In this document: positions 1-9,942 of the stretch, piece by piece
Position numbering within the stretch: the stretch's first letter is position 1
Layout of the letters: every line of letters starts with the position of its first letter
Assembly: GCA_964432155.1 (NCBI GenBank)
Contig: CAYSMF010000011.1
Coordinates: 5,645-69,644, forward strand
DNA: 64,000 nt
Direction of reading: 5' to 3'
Origin: UBA10438 sp964432155
GTDB lineage: Bacteria > Bacteroidota > Ignavibacteria > Kapaibacteriales > Kapaibacteriaceae
Notes under the pieces: generated by a model
What the model was told of the DNA's origin: nothing
Seen by the model: only the letters and a program-made list of their open reading frames with translations
Databases searched by the model: none
Program-made: the position numbers and the translations under genes

Positions 1-1
1 C

Positions 2-1273
2 ATGGGTACGATTCGAGGATTCAGCAGAACTGCTGAACCACTCGCGTTCGACAACCCATCAGCACACGTATGGCCATGTCCGACCCTCACGCTAACACAG
101 GTAGATTCAACCCTCGTTCAAACATCTCCGTTTGGTGTGGCACGCTCATTTACCTGGAAAAGCTTTCAAGGGGCTCGAGCACGCATCGCATCGGATTCAC
201 GGATCATTTTTACATCGGGCGACGCCGACATCATCATCTACAACCTCGATGATGAGCGTGCAGACACCATTACCGCGAAGCTTCTGCAGGGCCAAACAGC
301 TTCGTCGCTCGCACTGTGGTATGATACACTGTTCGTCGGAACCAAGCTTGCGTTGGGCGGCGTGTTTCGCATACGCCTTGGTCAACAGCAATGGGAGCAA
401 ATGTTGATCGACCGTATTGAAGGTGCGTTAGACGTAAACACACTCACTGTCAATGATCGTGCTGTCTATGTCGCATCACGCGAACACGGTGTGCTTGTTG
501 TTCCCCACAGAAGCAACATCATTCGCTCGATATCCGATGGAATCCATTTTGCCCTGCATCAGTCGATAACGCGCTATCGTGATTCATGGGTTGTGAGCTC
601 ACGTGTGAAGGGGGCTCTTGCATTCGATTCCAATGGCGCGAACCTTCGCGTACTCTCGACGAACGCGCCGATAAGTCCAGAATACATCGTCAGTGCGCTC
701 GGCACTACGCTTGTAATGGGGCTTGCAGATGGCTCAGTATATGCGTCGCACGACGATGGGCGAACGTGGGAGTTCTGCTCGAAGAGGTTTGAGCAATCCG
801 AGATCACCAACTTCCGTGTAATCGACGGCGAATTGTATGCATCATCAGTGAGCGGAATCTATAAAAGCACCGATACTGCACGATCGTTCTCACGGGTAAC
901 AGATGCACTCAAGGATGAGAACGTTCAGTCAGCGGTGAAAACCGATTCGATGCTCATCATCTTTGCGTCAACAGGAACCTATACGCTTCGCAACAACGGG
1001 CGTCTTGATCTGTTCGCACCGAATGTGAAAGCAGACTATCAGGTGCGTCTGAACGATGCGATCGTGCATAATGGTGTTGTACTTGGTGCTGGCTATCCAG
1101 GTTTGTTCGTATCGCACGATGCAGGATTGACGTGGTCACTCACCACCATCCCCAAGGCAATGGTACTTCGCACAGTGTATTGCGATGCGACATCAGTATA
1201 CGTTGTTGGTGATGACGGCGACATTTACGTGAGTCGCAAACCGTCGTGGCTACAAGGAACGCGAACGAACTAG
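2..1273 (+). CDS. Asp-box (BNR/YCF48-like) repeat protein, 5' end possibly outside the window
   Basis: The reading frame is open from the window edge, so the first ATG at base 2 may be internal and the signal peptide may lie upstream. The 423 visible residues hold several Asp-box-like strands (SHDDGRTW, KSTDTARS, SHDAGLTW), typical of secreted beta-propeller proteins related to sialidase/BNR and YCF48/Vps10 repeats. Such propellers fold as surface or periplasmic scaffolds, and many have no known enzymatic activity. No T9SS sorting domain is visible at the C-terminus, unlike the larger Asp-box protein near 47-50 kb. It converges on the next gene with a 4-bp overlap of the stop codons. The fold is reasonably sure, the function unknown. 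Confidence 0.7.
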   Translation: MGTIRGFSRTAEPLAFDNPSAHVWPCPTLTLTQVDSTLVQTSPFGVARSFTWKSFQGARARIASDSRIIFTSGDADIIIYNLDDERADTITAKLLQGQTASSLALWYDTLFVGTKLALGGVFRIRLGQQQWEQMLIDRIEGALDVNTLTVNDRAVYVASREHGVLVVPHRSNIIRSISDGIHFALHQSITRYRDSWVVSSRVKGALAFDSNGANLRVLSTNAPISPEYIVSALGTTLVMGLADGSVYASHDDGRTWEFCSKRFEQSEITNFRVIDGELYASSVSGIYKSTDTARSFSRVTDALKDENVQSAVKTDSMLIIFASTGTYTLRNNGRLDLFAPNVKADYQVRLNDAIVHNGVVLGAGYPGLFVSHDAGLTWSLTTIPKAMVLRTVYCDATSVYVVGDDGDIYVSRKPSWLQGTRTN

Positions 1274-3324
1274 TCTCGAAGCACGAGCGCCGAGCACACA
1301 CTGCCGTCAACACCTGTGACAACAACAACGCATACACGCGCGAGCTCATGCACAGGGACGACATGTTGCATGGCATCTGAATCAACCGAGACCGTGGTGA
1401 TGTTACGTCCTACAGCATCATACACGGCAATTGTGCGGGGCTTCTTCGAAGTACTGGAGACCTCGATGCCACTCGTTACGCGACGAACACGAACACCGGT
1501 ATCGGGATGATCATATAGTGCCTCTACGCTAACCGGACCCGCGGTTGTGAAGGTCCACACATCAGACCATGCACCAGGTGCCAACGTTGTGCGTTTCCGC
1601 ACGCGCCAGTACACATCCGTCGATGGCGGTAATGCGAGAATTGTCGTGTCGCGTCGTGCCGTTGTAATGTCGACGAACGGAAGAGTTACATCAGGCTGCA
1701 GAGACACCTGAAGATCATACCCTACAGCATCTGGTGCTTCGCTCCAGCGCAGCACAGGACCGAGTGCAACGTTCGTCGCACCACGTCGAGGCAGCACAGG
1801 CATCGACTCAACACAACGTGCATATGCAGCAGCGTATTCACCATCAGCAATCGTATCAACGATGATATCGCCTGATGCGACATCATACCGTGATGGAATT
1901 GGAGTGAACCGACCGAAGCCCTCGCGGGAGCGGTGATAGAGAATGATGGATGACGGCGAGCTAACATCACGACCATCGAAATGGAGAGCCCCCTGCAATG
2001 GCGTGCTATCAGTCGATCTGATCGTCCATCGCGTCGAGAGAGGACCGCACACTGTTGTATCATCAACCTGCCAGTCGTGTGGACGATAATAATGCCGCTC
2101 AACGCGGCAACTGGCAGAAGCACCAACACGTGTCACATCGAGAACAATACCAGTAGTGCTATCGGACGTGGAAAAGGCGTATCTGCCTGGCGATGTGATC
2201 TGCTGCTCAATACTTGTGCAACCTAAGGTCGTTGCGAATACGCGATAGGGCTGAAGTACGTTGTCTGATGTGTTCCGGATTTGCAAGTGCACCTTGCCGT
2301 ATCGATCGACCTCTTCGGCTATGCGTTGGTCGTTTGTTGCGCTATATCCGATTAGAATGTTTCCATTCGGAAGCTCTTGTACGCTACCCTGTGATGGGCA
2401 GTAGATCGGTGGATCAGGCGTGTATGACCATACCCGTGTTGCGGTCATGGATACGGTATCAAGAGCATATTCAACCACACGTGATCGTTGTAGAGGTTTG
2501 AGATTCCCATTGTCGTACATCAAAATCGTACCGCGACTAGTTCGTAACGCAGTATGCTGATGCGAGAATCCCTGAACACCATCGTGATCATCGTTCACGA
2601 ATGAGAATTGCTTGTTCTTTGACCCTACTCCACCCAGTCGCCACACAATTGATCCATCTGACCGTCGAATCTTGATGATCTCATCGAGGTGTCGACACGA
2701 AACGATCAAATCACCATCGACATCGCGTGCTATTGAGTTGGCGTGAATGTAATCGATCGTTCGTTGTCGGAGCTCAATGTTGGGTGTTGCATCAGTGACG
2801 GGAATTCGACCAAACGCATTCCATTCAAAAAGAACGCTATCGGTCTTCAGATGCCGCTCCTGGACGACTGTTGCCATCAGCGACGCATTGGGTTGTCCTC
2901 CCTGCACGACTTGCGACATGTCAAATTGACGGAAGTCGATACCCAACATCATGAATGTCGTATCACTCCACATCGCCCCTTCGTGTGAGTCTGTCGAATA
3001 GGGTGGCGTCACAACAACTGTATCAACCGGCATCAGTGTACTGTCCATGATGACATAGTTGAAGAAACCGAAGTTGCCGGTAAAGGCCGATAGTCGGCGC
3101 GTTCCGTATGGTCGAACATTTGTATGCAAACCAAGACCGCGACGAAATACCACGCGGCCGGACTTATCGATGAAACCGAATGAATCACGCGAGATTGGTG
3201 CAGCAACAAGGTAACCTCCATATGGAGAACCCGTAATGCGAACGTCCAATGAGGGCAATGTATCCTGCGCTGATACGATGACAGGTAACGCAGCGCAAAG
3301 CAACAGCAAAACAACTCTTACCAT
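1270..3324 (-). CDS. Exported arylsulfotransferase-like protein with T9SS-like C-terminal domain (copy 1)
   Basis: This 684-residue protein starts with a signal peptide ending near residue 20 (VIVSAQ). I chose this ATG because it gives that signal peptide and overlaps the upstream stop codon by 7 bp, suggesting translational coupling; a longer frame upstream lacks a signal sequence. The middle matches the arylsulfotransferase (ASST, Arylsulfotran_2-type) propeller: IHANS with H194, SCRHLDEIIKI with R211-H212, a WRLGG strand, and SHQH near 254-257 before a DNGN strand. Family members move sulfate between phenols by a His intermediate; activity here is inferred. One FN3-like module precedes a short C-terminal beta domain (VYDAVGR-type) resembling a T9SS type A sorting signal. 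It is the shorter sibling of the gene directly upstream. Confidence 0.75.
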   Translation of the reverse strand: MVRVVLLLLCAALPVIVSAQDTLPSLDVRITGSPYGGYLVAAPISRDSFGFIDKSGRVVFRRGLGLHTNVRPYGTRRLSAFTGNFGFFNYVIMDSTLMPVDTVVVTPPYSTDSHEGAMWSDTTFMMLGIDFRQFDMSQVVQGGQPNASLMATVVQERHLKTDSVLFEWNAFGRIPVTDATPNIELRQRTIDYIHANSIARDVDGDLIVSCRHLDEIIKIRRSDGSIVWRLGGVGSKNKQFSFVNDDHDGVQGFSHQHTALRTSRGTILMYDNGNLKPLQRSRVVEYALDTVSMTATRVWSYTPDPPIYCPSQGSVQELPNGNILIGYSATNDQRIAEEVDRYGKVHLQIRNTSDNVLQPYRVFATTLGCTSIEQQITSPGRYAFSTSDSTTGIVLDVTRVGASASCRVERHYYRPHDWQVDDTTVCGPLSTRWTIRSTDSTPLQGALHFDGRDVSSPSSIILYHRSREGFGRFTPIPSRYDVASGDIIVDTIADGEYAAAYARCVESMPVLPRRGATNVALGPVLRWSEAPDAVGYDLQVSLQPDVTLPFVDITTARRDTTILALPPSTDVYWRVRKRTTLAPGAWSDVWTFTTAGPVSVEALYDHPDTGVRVRRVTSGIEVSSTSKKPRTIAVYDAVGRNITTVSVDSDAMQHVVPVHELARVCVVVVTGVDGSVCSALVLRD

Positions 3325-6300
3325 GCTAACAACACCGTCGTCTGGTTGTCGTGGTTCGTCGACACAACGACGACAAGCAATTGATTGGCTGAAACGTTCT
3401 CGATGTTCATCGACACGAATGATCCTTCCTGAGTACCTTCGCCCACACACCGCCCTTGCAGATCGTAAACGTTCACCGTGATGTGTGATACCTGTTCATT
3501 CATTGAACGAGCGTGCAGTACTGGACCTACGCGCCACACTGTAGTCGTGGCTTCACGGTCCTCTGTTCCGACCGAAACAACATCATTTTGCTTTGTCGTG
3601 AAATGCGAAGCTGCTCCCACTTCGGATGGTGAACCATCACGTAACCCACGAACGCGCCAAAAATACGTTGTAGCTCGTTCCAAGTTGGTGTACGAGCACG
3701 TACCATTGTTGCTGACGAATGTTGATATAAGCGGATCAAACGTTGGTTGCTTTGAAAACTCAACACGGTAACTCGTGAACGACGAAGAGGTCGAATAGGT
3801 AACAGAACCTTGTGTCGGAACATCAATCGAACCGACGGCAGGCGTGAGAGGAACCAGCCCCTTGTTTGGTGCTGCCTTTGTGATGAATGCTGCGGTATCT
3901 GACCACGTACCTGTTGCCACGTCGCTCCGACCAAGGACTCGCCAGTAATATGGAGTGCCTGATCGCAGCACAGGGATGCGAACTTGTGTGCCGTAGAGGT
4001 CGAATAGTGTTACGACATCAGAGGCGAACGACGGGCTGAGCGAGTATTGAAGATCATACACCTTCGCACCATACACATCGGACCACACCAACGTAACGTT
4101 GTTCGAATCCACAGCCACTCCACCACGTGGAGACTGCGTGCGTGGTGCTGGAAGACTTGATGATGCGGCTGTCGTAAACGACGTAGGTGCTGCGTATGGT
4201 CCAGGACCATAGCGTCCGCTCGCTCGACACGTCCATGTGAGTTTCGTCGACTGCGGCAGGTTTCGCACATCCACAGTGGGAGCCGTTGCCTCATACACCC
4301 CTATGAGTGCCGTATCACTGCTCTTGCGAATCATCACCGTGTAGCTTACTGCGCCGGGTACTGAATCCCACACGAATGTTGTCTTGATGGGAGGAACTCC
4401 GACTACGTTTACACCTGGTCCGCGCAGACGAGGAGAAGCAACGGCGGTGATAAAGACCTCTGCGGTAGCTGCGCGACCATTCACATTGTCTGCCCAGCCG
4501 CGTACGCTCCAGCGGTACCATGTATTCGCACGTAAGCGTGAACCTGGAACAAACGTCGGCTCATCAATGATTGTATCAACTGCCACGACACCAGAAGCAA
4601 TTGCCGTGATCTGAAGTCGACTCTTCGGCGAGCCAATACCAGGTATCCAACGGAACTCTGCTGTTGGCTGCACAGCAACAGTGTCGTCCTCCATGACCGG
4701 AGCAAGTAATTGCGGAATGCCCATCACGACGGTAAACCGTGATGTGGCTGACCATGGACCAATCCCGTTTGCGTCGTGCTTGCGAACTCTCCAGTACAGC
4801 GTAGTGCTCTCCTGAACTAGTGGAAGCACCGTTTCGAGATTTGCTGTTGAGATGGCATGAAGCAGCGGACTGAAGTTTGCGCTCGTAGACACCTGCACGT
4901 CGTATGAGGAGGCAGCAACCGCTGGTGTCCATGTTAGACGAGGTGTGGTCGATACTTCGACCGCACGATTGAATGGCTCAACGGGGGTCGGCTCAAGACA
5001 CTCTGCATAGGTGATAAGAAACTCACCACTCGTGATGCTTGTGGTAGTGAACGTCTTCTGTATATCAGAATACGTGCCCGTGAGACGCGTGAAAGCCCCC
5101 TGACCTTCTATTGGTCGATGATGTATCTGCGCAAGCTCCGGATAGTCGATCTCGGCGATCGAACCAAGGTCGAACACGAGTGTACCTGTAATGTTCTGCG
5201 GCTCTCGCACACGCAGGGTCCATCGCAACGGTAACACGCCACACACCGTTTCACCTGCAAAGCTGATAGCATGCGGAGCATAGTGGTGTCGTTCAACGAC
5301 GATCGACGTCGTATCCGAGGCTCGTGTGAGCGACATTCGAACGTGCGTAGTGCTGTCGCCCGACGAGAACACATGCGTACCCGTAGATGCGATTCTCTTT
5401 CGTACACCTGTGAGTCCGATCTGCATCTTGCTCACTCGGTAGGGCACCATCCCCGTACCGGTTTCATTCTTGATCTCTGCCTCAATTGTTCCGTCGCGAC
5501 GTACCTCATGGGCGATGAATGTATCAGAACCAGAACCCCAACCAATCAGGATGTTCCCACCATCAAGCTCCTGGACGCTTCCCTGTGAGCTCGCTATAAC
5601 ACCGAGCGTTGGCTGCCACGTCCACACTCGTGTAGCTGTCATTGTAACTGTATCGAGTGCATACTCAACAGCACGCGCATAGTTCGGAGCAGGACGCAGA
5701 TTGCCGTTGTCGAAGAGCATGATGTTGCCACCTGCTGTTCGAAATGCGGAATGCTGGTGGGAGAATCCTGTGAAGTTGTTGAATGTATCGTTCACAAATG
5801 TGAACTGATTGCTTTTCGAGGCAGAACCACCAAGACGCCAAAGAATCTCGCCAGTCGATTTTTTGATCTTGATCACTTCGTCAAGATGTCGACACGAGAC
5901 GATGAGGTTTCCATCTGTGTCTTTCGAGACGCTGTTGACGTGGATATAATCAATAAGGTTGTCCGTCAGCTTGATATCATCCGTTGTCTCGGTGACGGGG
6001 ATATGATCAAGCGACTTCCATTCGAAGACAACAGCACCAGTTGAGAATTTTCGCTCTTGAATCACTGCGCCGATAATGCTCGCTGATGGACTTCCCCCGG
6101 GAACGATACCCGATAGATCCATAACCCGATTCTCGGATGCGAGAACGAGATACGTTGAATCTGACCATACCTTACCCTCATGAAAATCTAGGTAGTACTC
6201 CGACGTCGAACGTAGTGTATCAATCACGTTGAGAAAACGATTACGACGAAGGAAGAATGGCTCGCCATTCGTGTTCGACGCAAAGTGGGTGATGTACGTG

Positions 6301-6542
6301 TTATTGTATGCCTGGACGTTTGAGTGGATCCCCGAAAACGTCCTGTTAACTGAACGACCACTGTGATCTACAAATCCGATTGAATCGGATGCATTCGGTT
6401 CAATGAGATAGTACCCAGGCTCTGGGTTCCGAAGGATGCTGAAGGTGAGATTTCGAAATCCAGTTTGCGCAGATGCGCACGCAGCACCCATCAACAGGGC
6501 TACGAAAACGAGTCGCAGATGAATAGTCAAGGAGAATGTCAT
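3318..6542 (-). CDS. Large exported arylsulfotransferase-like protein with five FN3-like repeats (copy 2)
   Basis: The protein has 1074 residues from an ATG that gives a clean signal peptide (cleavage near ACASAQ, residue 26); upstream ATGs only add a charged leader. The first 500 residues are an ASST-like propeller with the expected histidines: IHVN (H201), SCRHLDEVIKI (H219), WRLGG, and SHQHSA (H262/H264) followed by LFDNG. From about residue 535 to 1000 come five FN3-like repeats of about 90 residues, each with a YWRVR or related strand and a closing FTT/FTV strand. The last 70 residues resemble a T9SS sorting domain (VYDLQGR). The FN3 array probably spaces the enzyme from the cell surface or binds glycans; that is inference. 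It sits head-to-head with a TonB receptor and heads a two-gene unit with its shorter paralogue. Confidence 0.78.
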   Translation of the reverse strand: MTFSLTIHLRLVFVALLMGAACASAQTGFRNLTFSILRNPEPGYYLIEPNASDSIGFVDHSGRSVNRTFSGIHSNVQAYNNTYITHFASNTNGEPFFLRRNRFLNVIDTLRSTSEYYLDFHEGKVWSDSTYLVLASENRVMDLSGIVPGGSPSASIIGAVIQERKFSTGAVVFEWKSLDHIPVTETTDDIKLTDNLIDYIHVNSVSKDTDGNLIVSCRHLDEVIKIKKSTGEILWRLGGSASKSNQFTFVNDTFNNFTGFSHQHSAFRTAGGNIMLFDNGNLRPAPNYARAVEYALDTVTMTATRVWTWQPTLGVIASSQGSVQELDGGNILIGWGSGSDTFIAHEVRRDGTIEAEIKNETGTGMVPYRVSKMQIGLTGVRKRIASTGTHVFSSGDSTTHVRMSLTRASDTTSIVVERHHYAPHAISFAGETVCGVLPLRWTLRVREPQNITGTLVFDLGSIAEIDYPELAQIHHRPIEGQGAFTRLTGTYSDIQKTFTTTSITSGEFLITYAECLEPTPVEPFNRAVEVSTTPRLTWTPAVAASSYDVQVSTSANFSPLLHAISTANLETVLPLVQESTTLYWRVRKHDANGIGPWSATSRFTVVMGIPQLLAPVMEDDTVAVQPTAEFRWIPGIGSPKSRLQITAIASGVVAVDTIIDEPTFVPGSRLRANTWYRWSVRGWADNVNGRAATAEVFITAVASPRLRGPGVNVVGVPPIKTTFVWDSVPGAVSYTVMIRKSSDTALIGVYEATAPTVDVRNLPQSTKLTWTCRASGRYGPGPYAAPTSFTTAASSSLPAPRTQSPRGGVAVDSNNVTLVWSDVYGAKVYDLQYSLSPSFASDVVTLFDLYGTQVRIPVLRSGTPYYWRVLGRSDVATGTWSDTAAFITKAAPNKGLVPLTPAVGSIDVPTQGSVTYSTSSSFTSYRVEFSKQPTFDPLISTFVSNNGTCSYTNLERATTYFWRVRGLRDGSPSEVGAASHFTTKQNDVVSVGTEDREATTTVWRVGPVLHARSMNEQVSHITVNVYDLQGRCVGEGTQEGSFVSMNIENVSANQLLVVVVSTNHDNQTTVLLAW

Positions 6543-6622
6543 AATGAGTCCGACTAACAACCTCTTCGTGTCCGAAATGTTACCTTCGTACCTCATAAAA
6601 CGACGTAACACTGCAAGATTTC

Positions 6623-8800
6623 ATGACACTACGCGCTCACATTATTCTTGGTCTGCTCTGCACACTAACGATGGCATCGCGAGCGAATGCTCGAGATGTT
6701 GATATGGCTAACGTTGTTGTCAGTGATACAGCAGCTGTTAAATCATACCTCGGACGCGAGGTACAGGTGAGCGCGGTCCGTAATGAGGAGGATATTCTCG
6801 AAATCCCCCTTGCTATCTCTGTAGTACCGAAGATGGTTCTTCAGACACAGCGCGGATACGGACTCGACGGCGCATTGGTCTTGGTACCAGGTGTAATTGG
6901 ACAATCTCGAACGGGAGGTATCGATACCCGCATTCAGATTCGTGGTTTCGGAGCCCGCGGTGCAGGACAACGATCGAATGCTGGCACGTCACGAGGAATT
7001 CGTTTCTACACCGACGGTATTCCTGAGACCGAACCGGATGGTCGCACATCGTTCGATTTGATCAATACATTTCATGCTTCATCGATTGAGGTGATTCGCT
7101 CGAACGCGTCAACACTCTGGGGTAATGCATCTGGTGGAGTCGTGTCTGTCTCGACGGTTCCTCAAGAGCAATCGGCATTCATCGATGCAGGGACAACAGT
7201 CGGTAGCTTCGGCTTTCTGCGTCAGTCATTACTCGTGAATGCACCCCTAGGTGATGGTCAGATCTATACGTCAATCACGAACACTGCGTTTGATGGTTGG
7301 CGACAACAGTCGAATGGCTCGCAGTTTCTTGGTACGCTTGGCGTTGTAACGCGTCCAACAACGTCGACAACAGTGAAGATGTTCATAACCGGAGGCCGCA
7401 ACCAATTTCACATTCCTGGTCCACTCACACGCGATCAGTATCTGGCTGATCCACAGCAAGCGCAGAGCGATACCGCAGTGTACAGTCCGAGTTTTGTTCA
7501 GCGCAACGAGCGACGCGACAATACGCTCGCACGCATAGGTACCACTGTCGAGCACGAATTCTCGTCTGGTGTGGGTATATCAGCAATGGGATTTGTGCAG
7601 ACAAAACAGCTCGCTCGTTCCGAACGCAACACATGGCGCGATTTCAATCGCTATCACCTTGGTGGGAATGCTGTTCTGCATGCTTCGCATCAGCTTTCGT
7701 CGTCGACCTACAACAAGATTCTGCTGGGCACGGATCTCCAGATCCAAGATGGCTCGATTCTCTTCTACAACCTCGATCCAGTTACTGCTGGACGTGGTAC
7801 TACGCTGCGCCAGAACAAACGAGAGGGGGCGAGCAATGTAGGAGCATTCCTGCAGGACGAGATCATGCTCGGCGAGCTAAGTATCGTTGCCGGTCTTCGC
7901 TACGATGCCGTCGAATACACAAACCAAGACTACATCAACCCATTGGCAGATACCTCGGTCACATTCTCCCGCGTGATTCCCAAACTTGGGATTAACTACC
8001 GGATTGGAAGCGATGTAAGTGTCTATGCAAGTGTGGGAGGGGGCATCGAGGTCCCGGCAGGAAATGAGACCGATCCACCAGCATTCATTGGCGCAACCAA
8101 ACCAACTCGCGCGATCAATCCTCTGCTGGCTCCTATCGTGAGTACAACGTATGAGGTGGGTGTCAAGGGCGAACTAAGCTCTTCGATTGTCTTCGATGCT
8201 GCGGCGTACATGATCGACATCACGAATGATATCGCTCCGTACAATTCAGGTGCATTCTTCACGACAGTTGGTGCGAGTCGTCGAATTGGTGCAGAACTTG
8301 GTGCGTCAATCAATGTAACCTCAGGTCTCACCTTCGCACTCAGTGGATCGTTGATGTCGTCAACATTCCTCGACTACACAATCGACTCAGGGTACATCTC
8401 GCAACAACTTGCTGGACGTACTATTTCGTATGCTGGCAACGAGCAGTCGGGCATACCACGTGCCTCTGCTACTGTACGCGTACGGTACGACGTTCCAGAG
8501 CACGACGGCTGGTTTGCTGAGATTGAAACACGGTCGCTGAGTTCGTACTACGCTGATGACGCGAATACAATCGTTGTCGATGGTTGGATTGTGCTTTCAG
8601 CTGCGGCCGGTATCCGTTTCGTTGTACTCCCGGAACATCTAGCAGTCGACGTGATGGGACGCGTGGACAATGCGCTGAACACCTCGTACATGGCCTCCGC
8701 ATGGATAAACCCGGACGTGACCCGAGGCGGCGTTCCGTTTATCGAACCAGGGGTTCCGCGGAATCTGATGGCAACACTGAACCTACGGTATACGCCGTAG
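6623..8800 (+). CDS. TonB-dependent outer-membrane receptor
   Basis: The 725-residue protein has a signal peptide (cleavage near ASRANA) and a plug domain at roughly residues 60-185. Visible plug motifs are IQIRGFGARG, FYTDGIPETEPDGRTSFD and VIRSNASTLWGNASGGVV, typical of the FecA/PQQ-receptor branch of TonB-dependent receptors. The rest is a barrel of alternating strands ending in NLRYTP, with a terminal aromatic region as expected for an outer-membrane beta-barrel. These receptors import large ligands such as siderophores, sugars or vitamins using TonB energy; the ligand cannot be read from sequence. The gene is divergent from the ASST-like pair, separated by 80 bp, which hints at shared control. 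No TonB, ExbB or ExbD gene is nearby. Confidence 0.88.
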   Translation: MTLRAHIILGLLCTLTMASRANARDVDMANVVVSDTAAVKSYLGREVQVSAVRNEEDILEIPLAISVVPKMVLQTQRGYGLDGALVLVPGVIGQSRTGGIDTRIQIRGFGARGAGQRSNAGTSRGIRFYTDGIPETEPDGRTSFDLINTFHASSIEVIRSNASTLWGNASGGVVSVSTVPQEQSAFIDAGTTVGSFGFLRQSLLVNAPLGDGQIYTSITNTAFDGWRQQSNGSQFLGTLGVVTRPTTSTTVKMFITGGRNQFHIPGPLTRDQYLADPQQAQSDTAVYSPSFVQRNERRDNTLARIGTTVEHEFSSGVGISAMGFVQTKQLARSERNTWRDFNRYHLGGNAVLHASHQLSSSTYNKILLGTDLQIQDGSILFYNLDPVTAGRGTTLRQNKREGASNVGAFLQDEIMLGELSIVAGLRYDAVEYTNQDYINPLADTSVTFSRVIPKLGINYRIGSDVSVYASVGGGIEVPAGNETDPPAFIGATKPTRAINPLLAPIVSTTYEVGVKGELSSSIVFDAAAYMIDITNDIAPYNSGAFFTTVGASRRIGAELGASINVTSGLTFALSGSLMSSTFLDYTIDSGYISQQLAGRTISYAGNEQSGIPRASATVRVRYDVPEHDGWFAEIETRSLSSYYADDANTIVVDGWIVLSAAAGIRFVVLPEHLAVDVMGRVDNALNTSYMASAWINPDVTRGGVPFIEPGVPRNLMATLNLRYTP

Positions 8801-8806
8801 CATTGA

Positions 8807-9937
8807 TTAGCGAACCTTGAACGACGCCATTGTGACGATTGCCAGCATGATCGCCACGATGTAGAACCGCGTTACAATCTTGGCCTCGTGCCAACCGCTC
8901 TTCTCAAAATGGTGATGGAGCGGCGCCATCTTAAAGATGCGGCGTCCTTCACCAAATCGCTTCTTTGTGATCTTGAAGTACGTCACTTGCAGAATCACAC
9001 TAACAGTCTCTGCAAAGAATACACCGCCTACGATCGGTAGCAGAAACTCCTTCTTGATCAGCACACAGAGCACACCAATCGCACCGCCGAGTGCGAGCGA
9101 ACCTGTATCGCCCATGAATACTTGTGCTGGATATGCATTGTACCAGAGGAACCCCATCGCAGCGCCAACAATCGCAGCGCAGAAAATGGTGAGTTCTTCA
9201 GTGCCTTGCAGGTGCATGATGTTGAGGTAGTCTGCAAAGAATGCGTTGCCGCTGAAGTATGCGATCACGGCTAGTGTAAGCGCACTGACGCCTACAGTAC
9301 CAATGCATAATCCGTCGAGACCGTCCGTTAGATTCACAGCGTTTGACGTTGCTGTGATGATGAAGATGACAACAGGGATATAGAGCAATCCGAAATCAAA
9401 GTTCGATAGCTTTTCAAACGGAATGGTCGTAAGTGTGTTGACCGACGGTAGCGTTGCAGAAAACCACTGCGGGAAGAAATACAGCGAACAACCAACAACA
9501 AGTCCGACAGCAACCTGTCCGACAATCTTATACCGTCCGATAAGCCCCTTCGGAAGCTTCTTGATCACCTTGAGGTAATCATCGAGGAAGCCAACTGCGC
9601 CAAGTGATGCCGTTGTGAAGACAGCCATCACCACATACATGTTGAGGATGTTGGCCCAGAGCAGCGTCGGGACGAGGATAGCTGCAAGAACGATCAGGCC
9701 ACCCATTGTTGGCGTGCCAGCCTTGAGGGAGTGTCCACCCACAGATTGGAGTTCTTGCTTTGCTTGTTCACCAATCTGCAAACGCTTCAATGCGCGGATG
9801 ATACTTGGACCAACGAAGATCGCGATCAGGAGTGCAGAGATGGCGGCAGCTGCAGCACGGAATGTGACGTAGCTGAAAAGATTGATTCCGGCGATATCAC
9901 CGAGTGAGCGTAACCACAGAGTAAGCTGATACAGCAT
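8807..9937 (-). CDS. mraY: Phospho-N-acetylmuramoyl-pentapeptide-transferase
   Basis: MraY attaches phospho-MurNAc-pentapeptide from the UDP-precursor to undecaprenyl phosphate, making lipid I at the inner membrane. The 376-residue polytopic protein shows the family hallmarks: GGHSLKAGTPTMGG near the N-terminus, the FLDDYLKV aspartate motif, NAVNLTDGLDGL, and the HHHFEKSGW motif in the last cytoplasmic loop. About ten hydrophobic segments are visible and the length is typical. It is the last gene of a rsmH-murF-mraY unit, 5 bp after murF. The downstream division genes usual in this cluster (murD, ftsW, murG) do not follow; a convergent TonB receptor does. Confidence 0.97.
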   Translation of the reverse strand: MLYQLTLWLRSLGDIAGINLFSYVTFRAAAAAISALLIAIFVGPSIIRALKRLQIGEQAKQELQSVGGHSLKAGTPTMGGLIVLAAILVPTLLWANILNMYVVMAVFTTASLGAVGFLDDYLKVIKKLPKGLIGRYKIVGQVAVGLVVGCSLYFFPQWFSATLPSVNTLTTIPFEKLSNFDFGLLYIPVVIFIITATSNAVNLTDGLDGLCIGTVGVSALTLAVIAYFSGNAFFADYLNIMHLQGTEELTIFCAAIVGAAMGFLWYNAYPAQVFMGDTGSLALGGAIGVLCVLIKKEFLLPIVGGVFFAETVSVILQVTYFKITKKRFGEGRRIFKMAPLHHHFEKSGWHEAKIVTRFYIVAIMLAIVTMASFKVR

Positions 9938-9942
9938 AGGCC

